A DNA stretch of 64,000 bases from Rhizobium leguminosarum bv. viciae USDA 2370 (GCF_002008365.1 NZ_MRDL01000037.1:62001-126000), one strand, 5' to 3'. Shown: positions 55,069 through 64,000, numbered from the stretch's first letter. The notes: generated from the letters alone by a model not told the origin. A program made the numbers and translations.

Positions 55069-55205
55069 ACCAATCTCGCGGGATCGCGGCAGAGGTCGTC
55101 CGGCTTTTGCGCAGTGCAATATAGTCTATTTGGGTTCTGTTATAGGCTTTCTTGTCCAAACAAACGACATTGGTCGCAGTTCACTCGCAACCAGATGAGG
55201 GCATG

Positions 55206-56288
55206 ATGGCAGGTTCAGGAATTAGCCGACGCGAAGTGCTTGCAGGGATCGCCGCCGGGGCGGCGGCGGGGATGTTCGGTTCACTGAGCAGTGCCAAAGC
55301 TGCCGTTTCCGAAATGGTCTGGGCGACCTGGGATTCCAATGGGCATCCTGAATACATTGCGGCCTTCGAGGCGCAAACCGGCGTCAAGGTGAAGCTGTCT
55401 TATCTTTCCAGCGAGGACGCGCAGTTCGCGGCGCTGAAAACCGGCACGGCTTCCGACTGGGACATGATCAATCCGTCGCTGAATGGAAGCTGGCGCTATA
55501 TCAAGGCAGGCCTGCTCGAAGAAATCGACATGGCGAAGATCCCCAACGCCGCCAAGATGTACGACGTCTTCAAGACCACGCCCAAGGTTCTCGATGCCGC
55601 CGGCAAGCAGTTCGCGGTTCCCTATCTCTGGGGCCTCAATCCAATCGTATACCGAAAGGACAAGTTCGAGAGCGAGCCTGACTACACGACGTTGTTCAAC
55701 GAGAAATACAAGGGCCAGCTCGCCATGCGCGACTATGCGCTGGAATCCATTGGCATCGCCGGTCTGGTCGCCGGCGTGCCGCGCGACAAGGTCTTTCTCA
55801 TGGAGACCAAGGAGCTGGCGGAAGCCAAGAAGCTTTTGGTTGCGCAGAAGCCGCTGCTGCGCACCTATTGGCAGACGATCGGCGATCTCACCAATCTGTT
55901 TGCCACCGGCGAGGTTTCCTGCGCGTTTTCGTGGCGGGTTCCCTATGATGCGTTGAAAGACAAGCTGGCGATGGGGATGGCCAAGCCGAAAGCCGGCATT
56001 ATGGGCTGGTGCGACTGCTTTGCCATGCCGGCCACCCTGTCTGCGGAAAAGAGCGAGATCGGCTACAAGTTTATCGATTATCTGCTTGGGGCGGAATTCG
56101 CGACCCAGATCGCTAAGATCGGCAACTATGCGACCACATCCTCGATCATCCGCGACGAATTGTCGAAGCAGCAGCAGGAAGCGATATTCGTCGACGACAT
56201 GGATGTGATGAAGTCGTTCATGTGGCCGGTCGCCCCGGAGAATTATTCCGAGTGGCTGAAGATCTGGAATGAAGTCAAGGCAAGCTGA
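55206..56288 (+). CDS. ABC substrate-binding protein, PotD type (third importer)
   Basis: A 360-residue periplasmic binding protein. The Tat-like signal is SGISRREVLAGIAAGAAAG with cleavage near SAKAA. Mature features are MVWATWDSNGHPEYIAAFE and FAVPYLWGLNPIVYRKD. ATGs at 55203 and 55206 are both possible; GAGG spacing favours the latter. It is the first gene of the final operon, 2 bases before the ATPase gene. Confidence 0.9.
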   Translation: MAGSGISRREVLAGIAAGAAAGMFGSLSSAKAAVSEMVWATWDSNGHPEYIAAFEAQTGVKVKLSYLSSEDAQFAALKTGTASDWDMINPSLNGSWRYIKAGLLEEIDMAKIPNAAKMYDVFKTTPKVLDAAGKQFAVPYLWGLNPIVYRKDKFESEPDYTTLFNEKYKGQLAMRDYALESIGIAGLVAGVPRDKVFLMETKELAEAKKLLVAQKPLLRTYWQTIGDLTNLFATGEVSCAFSWRVPYDALKDKLAMGMAKPKAGIMGWCDCFAMPATLSAEKSEIGYKFIDYLLGAEFATQIAKIGNYATTSSIIRDELSKQQQEAIFVDDMDVMKSFMWPVAPENYSEWLKIWNEVKAS

Positions 56289-56290
56289 TC

Positions 56291-57376
56291 ATGACGACGA
56301 CGCCTGACATGGCGGCCGATCCGTCAAGATCCGGGCTTTTGCTTTCGGCGCGCGGTCTGACCAAGAATTACGGCAGGGACCGCGCGGTCGATAGCGTCGA
56401 TCTCGATATTCCGGAAAGGGCTTTCACCACCTTTCTCGGCCCTTCCGGATGCGGCAAGACCACGATCTTGCGCATGATCGCCGGCTTCGAGACGCCGGAC
56501 GCGGGATCGCTCGTGCTTGACGGACGGTCGCTTTCCGGCGTTCCGCCGGAGCGTCGTCCGGTCAACACCGTATTCCAGAGCTACGCGCTGTTTCCCCACC
56601 TCACCGTCTTCGGAAATGTCGCGTTCTCGCTGACACTGCGGCGCCACAGCAATGTCGACGTGGCAGCGCGCGTCAAAAGGGCTCTGGATGCCGTACATAT
56701 GGCGGAGTTCGGCGATCGGTATCCACACCAGCTCTCAGGCGGCCAGCAGCAGCGGGTCGCGGTGGCACGCGCCATCATCGCCGAGCCGCATCTGCTGCTT
56801 CTCGACGAACCCTTGTCTGCACTGGACAAAAAGATGCGCGGACATTTGCAAATCGAACTGAAGGATTTGCAGCGGCGTCTCGGTATTGCATTCGTCTACG
56901 TCACGCACGATCAGGAGGAGGCCTTCGCGCTCTCCGACATCGTCGTCGTCATGAACAAGGGGCGCATCGTTCAAAAGGCGGCGCCGCTGACAATCTATGC
57001 CCGTCCTGCCAACACTTTCGTTGCCGACTTTATCGGCGCGGCGACACTCATTCCAGGCGAAATCGTCGATGCCGGCGAGGCCTCCGGATCGGCTGCGATC
57101 GATACGGCCACCGGTATCATGCAATGCCCGGCAGTGGAGGGATTGGCGAAAGGGGATAAGGCCGTGCTCGCCATTCGGCCGGAGCATGTCCGTATTGGGA
57201 CTGATGGCCTGAACGCGACGATCCGGCATGTGGTGTTCAAAGGAGATCGCTACCTTGTCGAGGCAGAGGTTAACGGTGTCATTTTGCGGTTCATGGCGGC
57301 TAATCCGCTGACGCCTGGCGCGAATGTCGGGCTCGTCGTCGATCAGGACCGCGCCTTCATCACGAGGATCGACTGA
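56291..57376 (+). CDS. ABC importer ATPase, PotA type (third importer)
   Basis: A 361-residue ATPase. Walker A is GPSGCGKTT, signature LSGGQQQRVAVARAI, Walker B LLLLDEPLSALD, H-loop YVTHDQEEAFA, then a TOBE domain. Its stop overlaps the permease start by one base (TGATG). Confidence 0.94.
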   Translation: MTTTPDMAADPSRSGLLLSARGLTKNYGRDRAVDSVDLDIPERAFTTFLGPSGCGKTTILRMIAGFETPDAGSLVLDGRSLSGVPPERRPVNTVFQSYALFPHLTVFGNVAFSLTLRRHSNVDVAARVKRALDAVHMAEFGDRYPHQLSGGQQQRVAVARAIIAEPHLLLLDEPLSALDKKMRGHLQIELKDLQRRLGIAFVYVTHDQEEAFALSDIVVVMNKGRIVQKAAPLTIYARPANTFVADFIGAATLIPGEIVDAGEASGSAAIDTATGIMQCPAVEGLAKGDKAVLAIRPEHVRIGTDGLNATIRHVVFKGDRYLVEAEVNGVILRFMAANPLTPGANVGLVVDQDRAFITRID

Positions 57377-58254
57377 TGGCGTCGGTTTTTCACCGGGCAC
57401 AGCTCGCGGTGCCAGTCGCCTTTATTTTAATCCTCGGATGCGTTCTACCGCTTGCCGTGCTCTTGGTTTTCAGCGTCTTTGAGGTGGATCCCGATGCGTT
57501 CACGCTCGTTCCGGCCTTTTCCGGACAGAGTTGGGCTCAGATGTTTACCAATCCGGTCTTCGCCTTTCTGATCGGCAAGTCGGTCGTCTCGGGCGCGGGC
57601 ACGGCTTTACTGGCAGCTTTGATCGGATACCCGATCGCCGTTTCGATGACGCGCCTTCCCGTTCTCTGGAAAGGCATCGGCAGCATCGTCCTTTTGACGC
57701 CCCTCTATACCGGCGAGATCGTCCGGATTTATGCCTGGCGGGTCGTTCTCGGCTCCGAAGGGCTGGTCAACGCTGCTCTGAAATGGTTGAGCGTGATCGA
57801 TGAGCCGTTGAAGTTCCTGCTGTTTTCGCCGTTCACCACGCATCTCGTGCTTCTCTACAACAATCTGCCCTTCATGGTGCTGGCCATCTGGATCTCGGCG
57901 GAATTGATCGATAAGCGGTTGATCGAAGCCGCACGGGATCTCGGGGCTCGCCCGATAGACGCGTTCTTCAAGGTCATCTTGCCTTTGACCACACCCGGAC
58001 TGGCTGTCGGCGTCTTTACGGTCTTTGCACTCGCCGCCGGCGACATGATGACGCCGAGCCTTTTGGGCGGGACGTCGGGTGCGACGCCGATGGCCATGAT
58101 CGACAACCTGTTCGGGACGGCGTTCGATTGGCCGCTGGCTTCCGCGCTGTCGCTCAGCCTCCTTGTCGTCCTGATCGCCTTTGCCACCGGGTTCGTGACC
58201 ATCCTTCTTCGGTTCGATGGCGCCCGCGCGGTCTTTCGACGGGGGGCACGATGA
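57376..58254 (+). CDS. ABC importer permease, PotB type (third importer)
   Basis: A 292-residue inner-membrane permease. The first helix is LAVPVAFILILGCVLPLAVL and the EAA loop EAARDLGARPIDAFFKVILP. It overlaps the next permease by four bases (ATGA). Confidence 0.93.
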   Translation: MASVFHRAQLAVPVAFILILGCVLPLAVLLVFSVFEVDPDAFTLVPAFSGQSWAQMFTNPVFAFLIGKSVVSGAGTALLAALIGYPIAVSMTRLPVLWKGIGSIVLLTPLYTGEIVRIYAWRVVLGSEGLVNAALKWLSVIDEPLKFLLFSPFTTHLVLLYNNLPFMVLAIWISAELIDKRLIEAARDLGARPIDAFFKVILPLTTPGLAVGVFTVFALAAGDMMTPSLLGGTSGATPMAMIDNLFGTAFDWPLASALSLSLLVVLIAFATGFVTILLRFDGARAVFRRGAR

Positions 58255-59048
58255 GCCGCCTGGTCATTCTCACGCTCGGTCTTGCCGTGTGTTTCTTCTA
58301 TTTGCCGATCGTCGTTCTCGGAATTTTTTCCTTCAACGCCGCAAGCACGATGGCCTTCCCGTTGAGTGGATTTACGTTCACCTGGTATGCCGATCTTTTC
58401 GGCAACGAAGCATTTCTGGGTGGCTTCGTCACCAGTTTTCTGATTGCGCAGCCCGTCGGTCTGCTCGGCGCGCTGATCGGGCTGATGGCCGCATTGGCCG
58501 TGACGTCGCCACGCATGAAGTTCCGGGCAGCATTCGCCATCCTGGTCCTCGTGCCCTTTCTGGTGCCGAAGACGGTGCTTTCCATTGCGCAGGCCATGCT
58601 TATGAGCTGGGTGGGATTGGGCCGTGGGGCAACCGCGCTCATATTGGCGCAGACTTTGGTCGTCATTCCCTTCACCACCACAATCCTTGCCGCCGTGATG
58701 GTCCGGCTCGACCCCAGGCTTGAAGAAGCGGCGCGGGATCTCGGCGCCACCCCGTGGCAGAGCTTCCGGCGTGTTCTGCTACCACAGTTGAGCGTCGCGC
58801 TGAGTGCCGCCTATTCCATCGGGGTCATCCTGTCGCTGGCCGATCTGACCATCTCCATGTTCCTCGCCGGCCGCACGCAGCCCCTGTCGCTGATCGTCGC
58901 ATCGGAATTCCGGCGCGAGCTGAAGCCCGACCTCAATGCCATGCAGGTGGCCGTCCTCGTGTTGACGGCCCTGATCGTGGCGCTGACCGAAATCAATCGC
59001 CGACGCCGCCTGCGCGGACGGTTGGCCCATATAAGAGATTACCTATGA
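58251..59048 (+). CDS. ABC importer permease, PotC type (third importer)
   Basis: A 265-residue inner-membrane permease. The first helix is VILTLGLAVCFFYLPIVVLG and the EAA loop EEAARDLGATPWQSFRRVLL. The ATG at 58251 overlaps the partner permease; the longer frame from 58128 lies inside that gene. It overlaps the monooxygenase gene by four bases, linking importer and catabolic genes in one operon. Confidence 0.93.
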   Translation: MSRLVILTLGLAVCFFYLPIVVLGIFSFNAASTMAFPLSGFTFTWYADLFGNEAFLGGFVTSFLIAQPVGLLGALIGLMAALAVTSPRMKFRAAFAILVLVPFLVPKTVLSIAQAMLMSWVGLGRGATALILAQTLVVIPFTTTILAAVMVRLDPRLEEAARDLGATPWQSFRRVLLPQLSVALSAAYSIGVILSLADLTISMFLAGRTQPLSLIVASEFRRELKPDLNAMQVAVLVLTALIVALTEINRRRRLRGRLAHIRDYL

Positions 59049-60559
59049 TGATTGCCCCAATCGATGCGCCGCGCGGGACGCTTGATGACCTGAAGCAGGC
59101 AGCGCTTGCCGATCTTGCCGCCCTCGGCTACCCGAGCGCAGCATGGCTCAGCGACCTGCCGAGACCAGACGCGGCTGATATCGCCGATGCGATCATCGTC
59201 GGCGGTGGCCAGTCAGGCGTCACGATCGCAGCAGCCCTGAAATGGGACGGGCTCCGGCGCATCTGCGTCTTGGACAGCGGAGCGCCGGGCGCTGAGGGGC
59301 CATGGCTGACCTTTGCGCGCATGGAGGAATTGCGTACCCCGAAGACCCAGGTCGGCAACGAGTTCAACGTCGTCAATCTCTCCATCCGCCGCTGGTTCGA
59401 AACGCGCTATGGGCAGCAGGCCTGGACGGATCTGTCCCGCATTCCGCGAACAGACTGGAAGGCCTATCTCGACTGGTATGCCGACGTTTTCGAGATCGCC
59501 ATCACCAATCATTGCGACGTCCTGGACGTCGCGCCGGAGGGCGATCTGATTGCGGTTACGACCCGCATCGGAGGCCGGATTGAAAAATCTCTGGCGCGAA
59601 CCGTGGTGCTCGCCACCGGGTATGACGGCGCCGGCGCATGGCGGGTGCCGCCATTTGTATCAGAAGCATTGGCGGCCGAAAAGTTCGATCACACGAACGG
59701 TCCCGTCGATTTCGACGCTTTGAAGGGATTGCGCGTCGGCGTGCTCGGTCATGGCGCCTCTGCGTTCGACAATGCGATCAAGGCGCTGGAAGCCGGTGCT
59801 GCCTCCGTCGATCTCTGCTTCCGGCGCGCGCGCCTGCCGCGCACCAATCCCCACCGCGCGGTCGAGACGCCCGGCATGATGACGCATTACCCTGACCTTT
59901 CCGAGACCACACGCTGGGATATCGCCCGGTTCTTTCGCAGCGTCGATCAGCCGCCGCCGGTGCGCAGTTTCGAGACCGCAATGCGCCTTGAAAATTTCAA
60001 GCTTCGTCCCGCAACACCATGGCTGGAGGTCTCTCAACAGCCAGATGCGATCCGCGTCACCACCCCGGACGGTATTCTGGAGTTCGATCACCTGCTTCTT
60101 GCAACGGGGATGGATGTCGATCTCGCCGCCAGGCCTGAACTCAAAACCATTCACGACAAGATCGCGCTTTGGGGCGAACGTTACACGCCGCAAGACGGCC
60201 GCGCGGACGCCCGGCTGGCACGGTTTCCCTATCTCGACGGATTCTACGGGTTCATCCCGAAAGATCCGGATGAGACGTGGGTCAGCCGGGTATTTGCCTT
60301 CAACAGCAGCAGTTTCGTCAGTCACGGTCCGCACTCGACGTCGATCAGTGGGCACAAGCATGCCGTTCCACGGCTCGTGCGCGGCGTCCTGCGCCGGCTG
60401 CTGCTCGATCGGGAAGCGGTCATCCTGCCGGAACTGGCATCTTACGTCTCACCGGATCTGCCGATCCCCGACGACTTCGAGATCGTGATAGCCGAGGCCA
60501 ATCGGCAATCGGCAAGCTCGCCCGATACCGGCAAGTCGGCCATGCGGAGTGGCGCATGA
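59045..60559 (+). CDS. FAD/NAD(P)-binding monooxygenase-like protein
   Basis: A 504-residue flavoprotein. The FAD-binding fold carries AIIVGGGQSGVT (GGGQSG at 53-58), and a second nucleotide-binding fold has VGVLGHGASAFDNAIKALEA. An ATG motif (LLLATGMDVDLA) near the C-terminal third links the two. The layout fits flavin-containing or N-hydroxylating monooxygenases. About 48 residues precede the FAD fold. It is coupled to the permease upstream (ATGA) and to the creatininase gene downstream (ATGA). It probably oxygenates the imported compound before hydrolysis; substrate unknown. Confidence 0.82.
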   Translation: MMIAPIDAPRGTLDDLKQAALADLAALGYPSAAWLSDLPRPDAADIADAIIVGGGQSGVTIAAALKWDGLRRICVLDSGAPGAEGPWLTFARMEELRTPKTQVGNEFNVVNLSIRRWFETRYGQQAWTDLSRIPRTDWKAYLDWYADVFEIAITNHCDVLDVAPEGDLIAVTTRIGGRIEKSLARTVVLATGYDGAGAWRVPPFVSEALAAEKFDHTNGPVDFDALKGLRVGVLGHGASAFDNAIKALEAGAASVDLCFRRARLPRTNPHRAVETPGMMTHYPDLSETTRWDIARFFRSVDQPPPVRSFETAMRLENFKLRPATPWLEVSQQPDAIRVTTPDGILEFDHLLLATGMDVDLAARPELKTIHDKIALWGERYTPQDGRADARLARFPYLDGFYGFIPKDPDETWVSRVFAFNSSSFVSHGPHSTSISGHKHAVPRLVRGVLRRLLLDREAVILPELASYVSPDLPIPDDFEIVIAEANRQSASSPDTGKSAMRSGA

Positions 60560-61374
60560 CGCATTCCTTTTACTGGGCCGATTATTCGACCGCGGATTTT
60601 GCGTCCCGCGATCTGAGCGAAACCGTCGTCATCCTGCCGATTGCGGCTGTCGAGCAGCATGGCCCCCATCTTCCCGTACAGGTTGACGCCGCCATCAACG
60701 CCGCCATCATCGATCGGATGGTGCCGTTGCTTGACGCAAACGCGGACGTCCTCATCCTGCCGGCATTCGGTGTCGGCAAGTCGGATGAGCACCTCGCCTA
60801 TCCGGGGACGCTGACCATATCGGCGCAAACCCTGCGGCTCGTCTGGCTCGATATGGCCAGAAGCGTCAAGCGTGCCGGCGTCCGAAAGATGATCCTATTC
60901 AATTCTCATGGCGGGCAGATCTCGCTGATGGAGATGACCTGCCGCGATATCCGTGTCGAACTTGACATGCTGGCGGTCGCCTGCTCCTGGTTCAGGATCG
61001 CGCCGGTCGACGATCTGTTTTCGTCCGCGGAAATCGTTCACGGCATTCACGGCGGCGATATCGAAACCAGCATGATGCTGGCCATCGCGCCGGAACTGGT
61101 CGCCATGGACAAGGCCGAAGATTTCGTGCCGCTGACCGTCGACATCGAGCAGTCGGGCAGTCCTTTGACGGCGGAAGGCGCGGTCGGCTTCGGCTGGCAG
61201 GCGCAGGATCTTCACCCCGCAGGCGTTAGCGGAAATGCCGCCAATGCCGATGCCGTCAAAGGCGCGATCGTGCTTGAGCGGGCAGCGACCGGGTTGGTGC
61301 GCTTGATCGAGGCGACGCGCAAATTTGACATGGCGAGGCTCACCTCCGAAACCCGCTTTTCGGTCATGAGATAA
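60556..61374 (+). CDS. Creatininase-family amidohydrolase
   Basis: A 272-residue creatininase-fold metal hydrolase. The metal site motif is AAVEQHGPHLPVQVDA with Glu33, His35 and Asp44; a second motif is ILFNSHGGQISLM, and HGGDIETSMMLAI supplies later ligands. Relatives open cyclic amides such as creatinine or cleave formamides. The ATG at 60556 overlaps the flavoprotein stop. Order in the operon suggests it hydrolyses the oxygenated product. Confidence 0.9.
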   Translation: MTHSFYWADYSTADFASRDLSETVVILPIAAVEQHGPHLPVQVDAAINAAIIDRMVPLLDANADVLILPAFGVGKSDEHLAYPGTLTISAQTLRLVWLDMARSVKRAGVRKMILFNSHGGQISLMEMTCRDIRVELDMLAVACSWFRIAPVDDLFSSAEIVHGIHGGDIETSMMLAIAPELVAMDKAEDFVPLTVDIEQSGSPLTAEGAVGFGWQAQDLHPAGVSGNAANADAVKGAIVLERAATGLVRLIEATRKFDMARLTSETRFSVMR

Positions 61375-61376
61375 GC

Positions 61377-63065
61377 ATGCTGGCACTCCGCGACATCGAA
61401 ACTCTTCGGATGCGCATGGCGGACGGCGTTCATCTCGCGGCCGACGTCTATCGTCCCGTCGGCCCGGAGCGCTATCCCATTCTGGTGATGCGCCTGCCCT
61501 ATGGGCGAAAGGTCGCCTCGACGGTCGTTCTGGCCCATCCCGCATGGTATGCGGCGCAGGGTTACGTGGTGCTGGTGCAGGATGTTCGTGGCCGTGGAGA
61601 TTCGGAAGGGATCTTCAGGATTCTCGAGGACGATGTCGCAGACGGCGCGCAGACATTGTCGCTGGCGGCCGATCTTGCCGGCGGCAACGGCATGGTGGCA
61701 AGCTATGGCTTCAGCTACCACGGCATGAACCAGTTCCTGGCCCTTGCCGGCGCTCGAAAATCCGGCGGGAAAGTGCCCGATGCGATGGCAATCGCCATGG
61801 CGGCTTTTGATGTGCGCAACCACTGGGCCTTCGAAGGCGACGGGTTCCGTCTGCAGTCCAACCAGATGTGGGCGTGCCAGATGGCCGTCGAAAATGCCCG
61901 GCTGGCCGGCGACCTCGATGCCGCCCACATGTTGCATGCCGCTTTGCCTTCTCTGCATTCGGGCGCGGTTTCGGCACGGCCGGACGGGTTGGAGCAGGCA
62001 TCGCGATACACGCATTATCACGACTGGCTTGCCGATGATCCGTCCTATTGGCGGACAAGGTCGCCGCAATTACTACTTGAGGGCGTGACACTCGACGTCC
62101 CCGTCCTGCATGTCGGCGGATGGAACGACATTATGCTTGAGGGCACGTTCGCCGCCTTCGAAGCATTTTCCGCGGGCAGCAATCTGCAGCGGCTCTCCAT
62201 CGGACCATGGTCGCATATCCCCTGGGGGCGACGGGTCGGGGCATTGCATGCCGGAGCCGACGCTGCAGACGGCATCGACCGCGAGATCGTCGCATTCTTC
62301 GACGAGGCGCTCAAAGGCCGCGAAAATCCTTACCCGAAGGTCCGGCTCTACGATGTCGTCAAAGAGGCCTGGGCCGGTTTCGAAAGCCTGCCCACAGCCG
62401 AGATGCTGGTGCTTCATCTCTCATCGGGCGGCCGGGCGGCCGCGACGAGCATCGATGGAACGCTTGCCGAGATGCCAGAGCTTGCGAGCGCCGATTATCT
62501 CGTCCACGATCCATGGCGGCCGGCCCCGAGCGTCGGGCTGCATCTCGGCACACCGCCGGATTTTGCCGACAGGGCGGCCATCGACGACAGGGCCGACGTG
62601 TTGGTCTACACCTCCGATCCGCTCGACCGGCCGCTCCTGCTGACCGGAGCCCCGAAAGTGGACCTCTTCGTCACCGCCGACAGGCCGAGTTTCGACCTGG
62701 ATTGCACCTTGAGCACGCTCACCTCTGATGGAGCCGCCATCAGCGTGACGTCGGGACATAAAACCGTAAAGGCCGACGACGCAGGATCGCCGGTTTCCGT
62801 CGCGCTGCGGCCCGTCCACGTAACGGTGCGGGCGGGGCATTGCCTGCGTCTATCGATACAGGCGGCGTCGTTTCCCGCTTTCCCCGTCAATCCGGGCACC
62901 GGCGCACGACCGCAGGACGCGGCCGTAACGGATCGGCTGGTCACGACCCTCGTGCTCCAGTCAGGCGATGGCTACCCCTCCACCCTGCGATTGCCCGTGA
63001 TGCGGCAGGCCGATGCGAAAGACAGCCAATCGCATACGGTAGAGGAGAACGGACATGAGCCTTGA
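61377..63065 (+). CDS. CocE/NonD-type alpha/beta hydrolase (X-Pro dipeptidyl-peptidase S15 family)
   Basis: A 562-residue serine hydrolase. An N-terminal alpha/beta domain has VQDVRGRGDSEG and the nucleophile elbow YGFSYHG with Ser113. Later LHVGGWNDIMLEG supplies the acid and SIGPWSHIPWG the catalytic His. A C-terminal jelly-roll domain follows, with DRPLLLTGAPKVDLFV. Members hydrolyse esters (cocaine), acyl-prolyl or ketone-ester bonds. It starts two bases after the creatininase gene and overlaps the next gene by 11 bases. Confidence 0.9.
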   Translation: MLALRDIETLRMRMADGVHLAADVYRPVGPERYPILVMRLPYGRKVASTVVLAHPAWYAAQGYVVLVQDVRGRGDSEGIFRILEDDVADGAQTLSLAADLAGGNGMVASYGFSYHGMNQFLALAGARKSGGKVPDAMAIAMAAFDVRNHWAFEGDGFRLQSNQMWACQMAVENARLAGDLDAAHMLHAALPSLHSGAVSARPDGLEQASRYTHYHDWLADDPSYWRTRSPQLLLEGVTLDVPVLHVGGWNDIMLEGTFAAFEAFSAGSNLQRLSIGPWSHIPWGRRVGALHAGADAADGIDREIVAFFDEALKGRENPYPKVRLYDVVKEAWAGFESLPTAEMLVLHLSSGGRAAATSIDGTLAEMPELASADYLVHDPWRPAPSVGLHLGTPPDFADRAAIDDRADVLVYTSDPLDRPLLLTGAPKVDLFVTADRPSFDLDCTLSTLTSDGAAISVTSGHKTVKADDAGSPVSVALRPVHVTVRAGHCLRLSIQAASFPAFPVNPGTGARPQDAAVTDRLVTTLVLQSGDGYPSTLRLPVMRQADAKDSQSHTVEENGHEP

Positions 63066-63478
63066 TCACGAAAGCCTTCTCAGATTGACCTTCGAGATTG
63101 CGCACCGAGCCAAAGCGCATGGCAATATGCCCTTCGGCGCGCTTCTGGCCGGTCCCGGCGGTGAAATTCTTCTTGAGGAAGAAAACGAATATTTCCCCGA
63201 CCTCGATGCAACGGCCCATGCCGAGCGCCTGTTGGCGACGCGTGCCTCGAAGCTCTATCGCGAGCCGTTTCTGGCGCAGTGTTATCGGCCGGGTCGTCTA
63301 TGGCCTTTCCGAACATCGGCTGAAGGCCATGACAGGGGATCACCCGGACAACTCGACAATGGACTTGCCATGCCGCGATGTGTTTTCGGCGGGCCAGAAA
63401 AGCGTCGAGGTCATCGGACGCTTGATTGAGACGGAAGCGGAAGCTGTTCACCGGGACGCCTGGCAACCAACGGTGTGA
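63055..63478 (+). pseudogene. Nucleoside/cytidine-deaminase-like gene inactivated by internal deletion
   Basis: The first frame gives LTFEIAHRAKAHGNMPFGAL and the zinc/proton-shuttle motif ATAHAERLL, then LYREPFLAQC, after which it goes out of frame. A second frame from about 63292 continues with IGRVVYGLSEHRLKAM, PCRDVFSAGQKSVEVIG and EAEAVHRDAW to the stop at 63478. Intact relatives have about 20 residues in between, including the zinc motif PCxMC; here they are missing and the frame is broken. The product cannot be an active deaminase. The start (ATG 63055, GGAG upstream) and both flanks are otherwise well kept, so the lesion is recent or a sequencing error. Confidence 0.85.
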
Positions 63479-63519
63479 ATGCAAGCGGGCATTCCGTTTT
63501 CAACGAGGAGTTTAGATCC

Positions 63520-64000
63520 ATGGTACCAAAAGAAAGCACTTCGGACGAACTGAGAACGCTGCTAGCCGACATGCCGGCATGGGGTTCTGAATTTTCGCGC
63601 ACATTTGCCAATCATGCGCCGATGGTCCTCGTCGCGCTGGACCGGATCGGCGGCGGATCGGCTCAGCTTCGACGGTTCTTCCATCACTACAGAGACGCCA
63701 AGCAGCTTTTACCCTTCGCCCAGCCATTGAAGAGCCTGGATAGTAAAAACTGGAAAACCGCGATCGGGATGCGTGAGCGCGAACCTGATCTGCGCCATTT
63801 TTTTGCCGGGGAGTTGGCGCGACTCGGGATACATGAGGCTCTTCAGCTTTATCTTCCAGATCTTGCCGACGGCATAACTGCCAGCGCCTTTCATGCGCTG
63901 ATGCGAACGGCCTACGGGGTGCTTCGTTCTGACGAGACCGATGTCGCCATTGCGCTCGCCTATTGGGCCGCCACCTATCTGCCGCTTCCCCAAGCCAAAG
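63520..64000 (+). CDS. Questin-oxidase-like protein (N-terminal part, cut by window edge)
   Basis: The first 160 residues are present and the frame stays open to the end. The sequence FSRTFANHAPMVLVALDRIG and RRFFHHYRDAKQLL resembles the questin oxidase-like family (DUF4243), known from fungal Baeyer-Villiger-type ring cleavage and present in bacteria with unknown roles. Start at ATG 63520 with CGAGGAG about 9 bases upstream, 41 bases after the broken deaminase gene, hence likely the same operon. Family call by eye. Confidence 0.65.
   Translation, partial: MVPKESTSDELRTLLADMPAWGSEFSRTFANHAPMVLVALDRIGGGSAQLRRFFHHYRDAKQLLPFAQPLKSLDSKNWKTAIGMREREPDLRHFFAGELARLGIHEALQLYLPDLADGITASAFHALMRTAYGVLRSDETDVAIALAYWAATYLPLPQAK

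Overview
The window is GC-rich and gene-dense. It looks like part of a chromosome or large replicon of an alphaproteobacterium of the Rhizobium/Agrobacterium/Ensifer kind. This is inferred from the density of ABC uptake operons each tied to private catabolic enzymes, the LysR/GntR/MarR regulator mix and the protein sequence style. I see no rRNA, tRNA, CRISPR array, phage gene or intact insertion sequence.

Region 1 (1-22.35 kb) is a nicotinate catabolic island. The plus strand carries a complete aerobic maleamate pathway: nicC (6-hydroxynicotinate 3-monooxygenase), nicD (N-formylmaleamate deformylase), nicE (maleate isomerase), nicF (maleamate amidase), nicX (2,5-dihydroxypyridine dioxygenase) and a NicR-type MarR regulator. 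Divergently, nicA and nicB encode nicotinate dehydrogenase; NicB is fused to a three-haem cytochrome c. The nicAB transcript runs directly into two glycoside hydrolases. A second minus-strand operon follows: a polyamine-type ABC importer, an isochorismatase-fold hydrolase, a second NicR-like MarR protein, a GH3 beta-glucosidase and an XdhC-like molybdenum enzyme maturation factor cut by the window edge. The divergent nicA/nicC interval holds two copies of a 12-bp near-palindrome, probably the NicR operator. The linkage suggests uptake and deglycosylation of a plant nicotinate (pyridine) glycoside before ring oxidation.

Region 2 (22.35-32.55 kb) is an amide or nitrile module: AmiC-like sensor, AmiR-like ANTAR antiterminator, a five-gene urea/short-amide-type ABC importer, a tandem-domain nitrilase-family hydrolase whose second domain has lost its catalytic cysteine, and an iron-dependent alcohol dehydrogenase. 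Terminator hairpins sit immediately before amiC and before the importer operon, as expected for attenuation relieved by AmiR.

Region 3 (32.76-47.22 kb) is a long minus-strand operon. It holds one pair of polyamine-type permeases with two ATPases and two binding proteins (one without a signal peptide), two SDR dehydrogenases, a polysaccharide-deacetylase-fold hydrolase of the cyclic imide hydrolase/PgdA type, a CobW-type metal GTPase with a small CSLCG-protein partner, an amidase and a cyclase-family metal hydrolase. A divergent GntR/FCD regulator with two winged-helix domains probably controls it. I read it as import and stepwise hydrolysis of a cyclic imide, ureide or lactam.

Region 4 (47.24-52.66 kb) is a biotin-dependent version of the 5-oxoprolinase cluster: PxpA, biotin carrier, biotin carboxylase, PxpB and PxpC, with a divergent LysR regulator. 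Together the parts amount to a split urea-carboxylase-like machine plus PxpA. A 1.4-kb non-coding stretch follows, containing what looks like a decayed gamma-glutamyltransferase fragment.

Region 5 (54.08-64.0 kb) is a LysR regulator followed by a third polyamine-type ABC importer, an FAD/NAD(P)-dependent monooxygenase, a creatininase-family amidohydrolase, a CocE/NonD-type esterase/peptidase, a nucleoside deaminase gene broken by an internal deletion, and the start of a questin-oxidase-like gene.

The common theme is acquisition of nitrogen and carbon from pyridines, amides, imides and lactams, with each substrate class served by its own importer, hydrolases and regulator.
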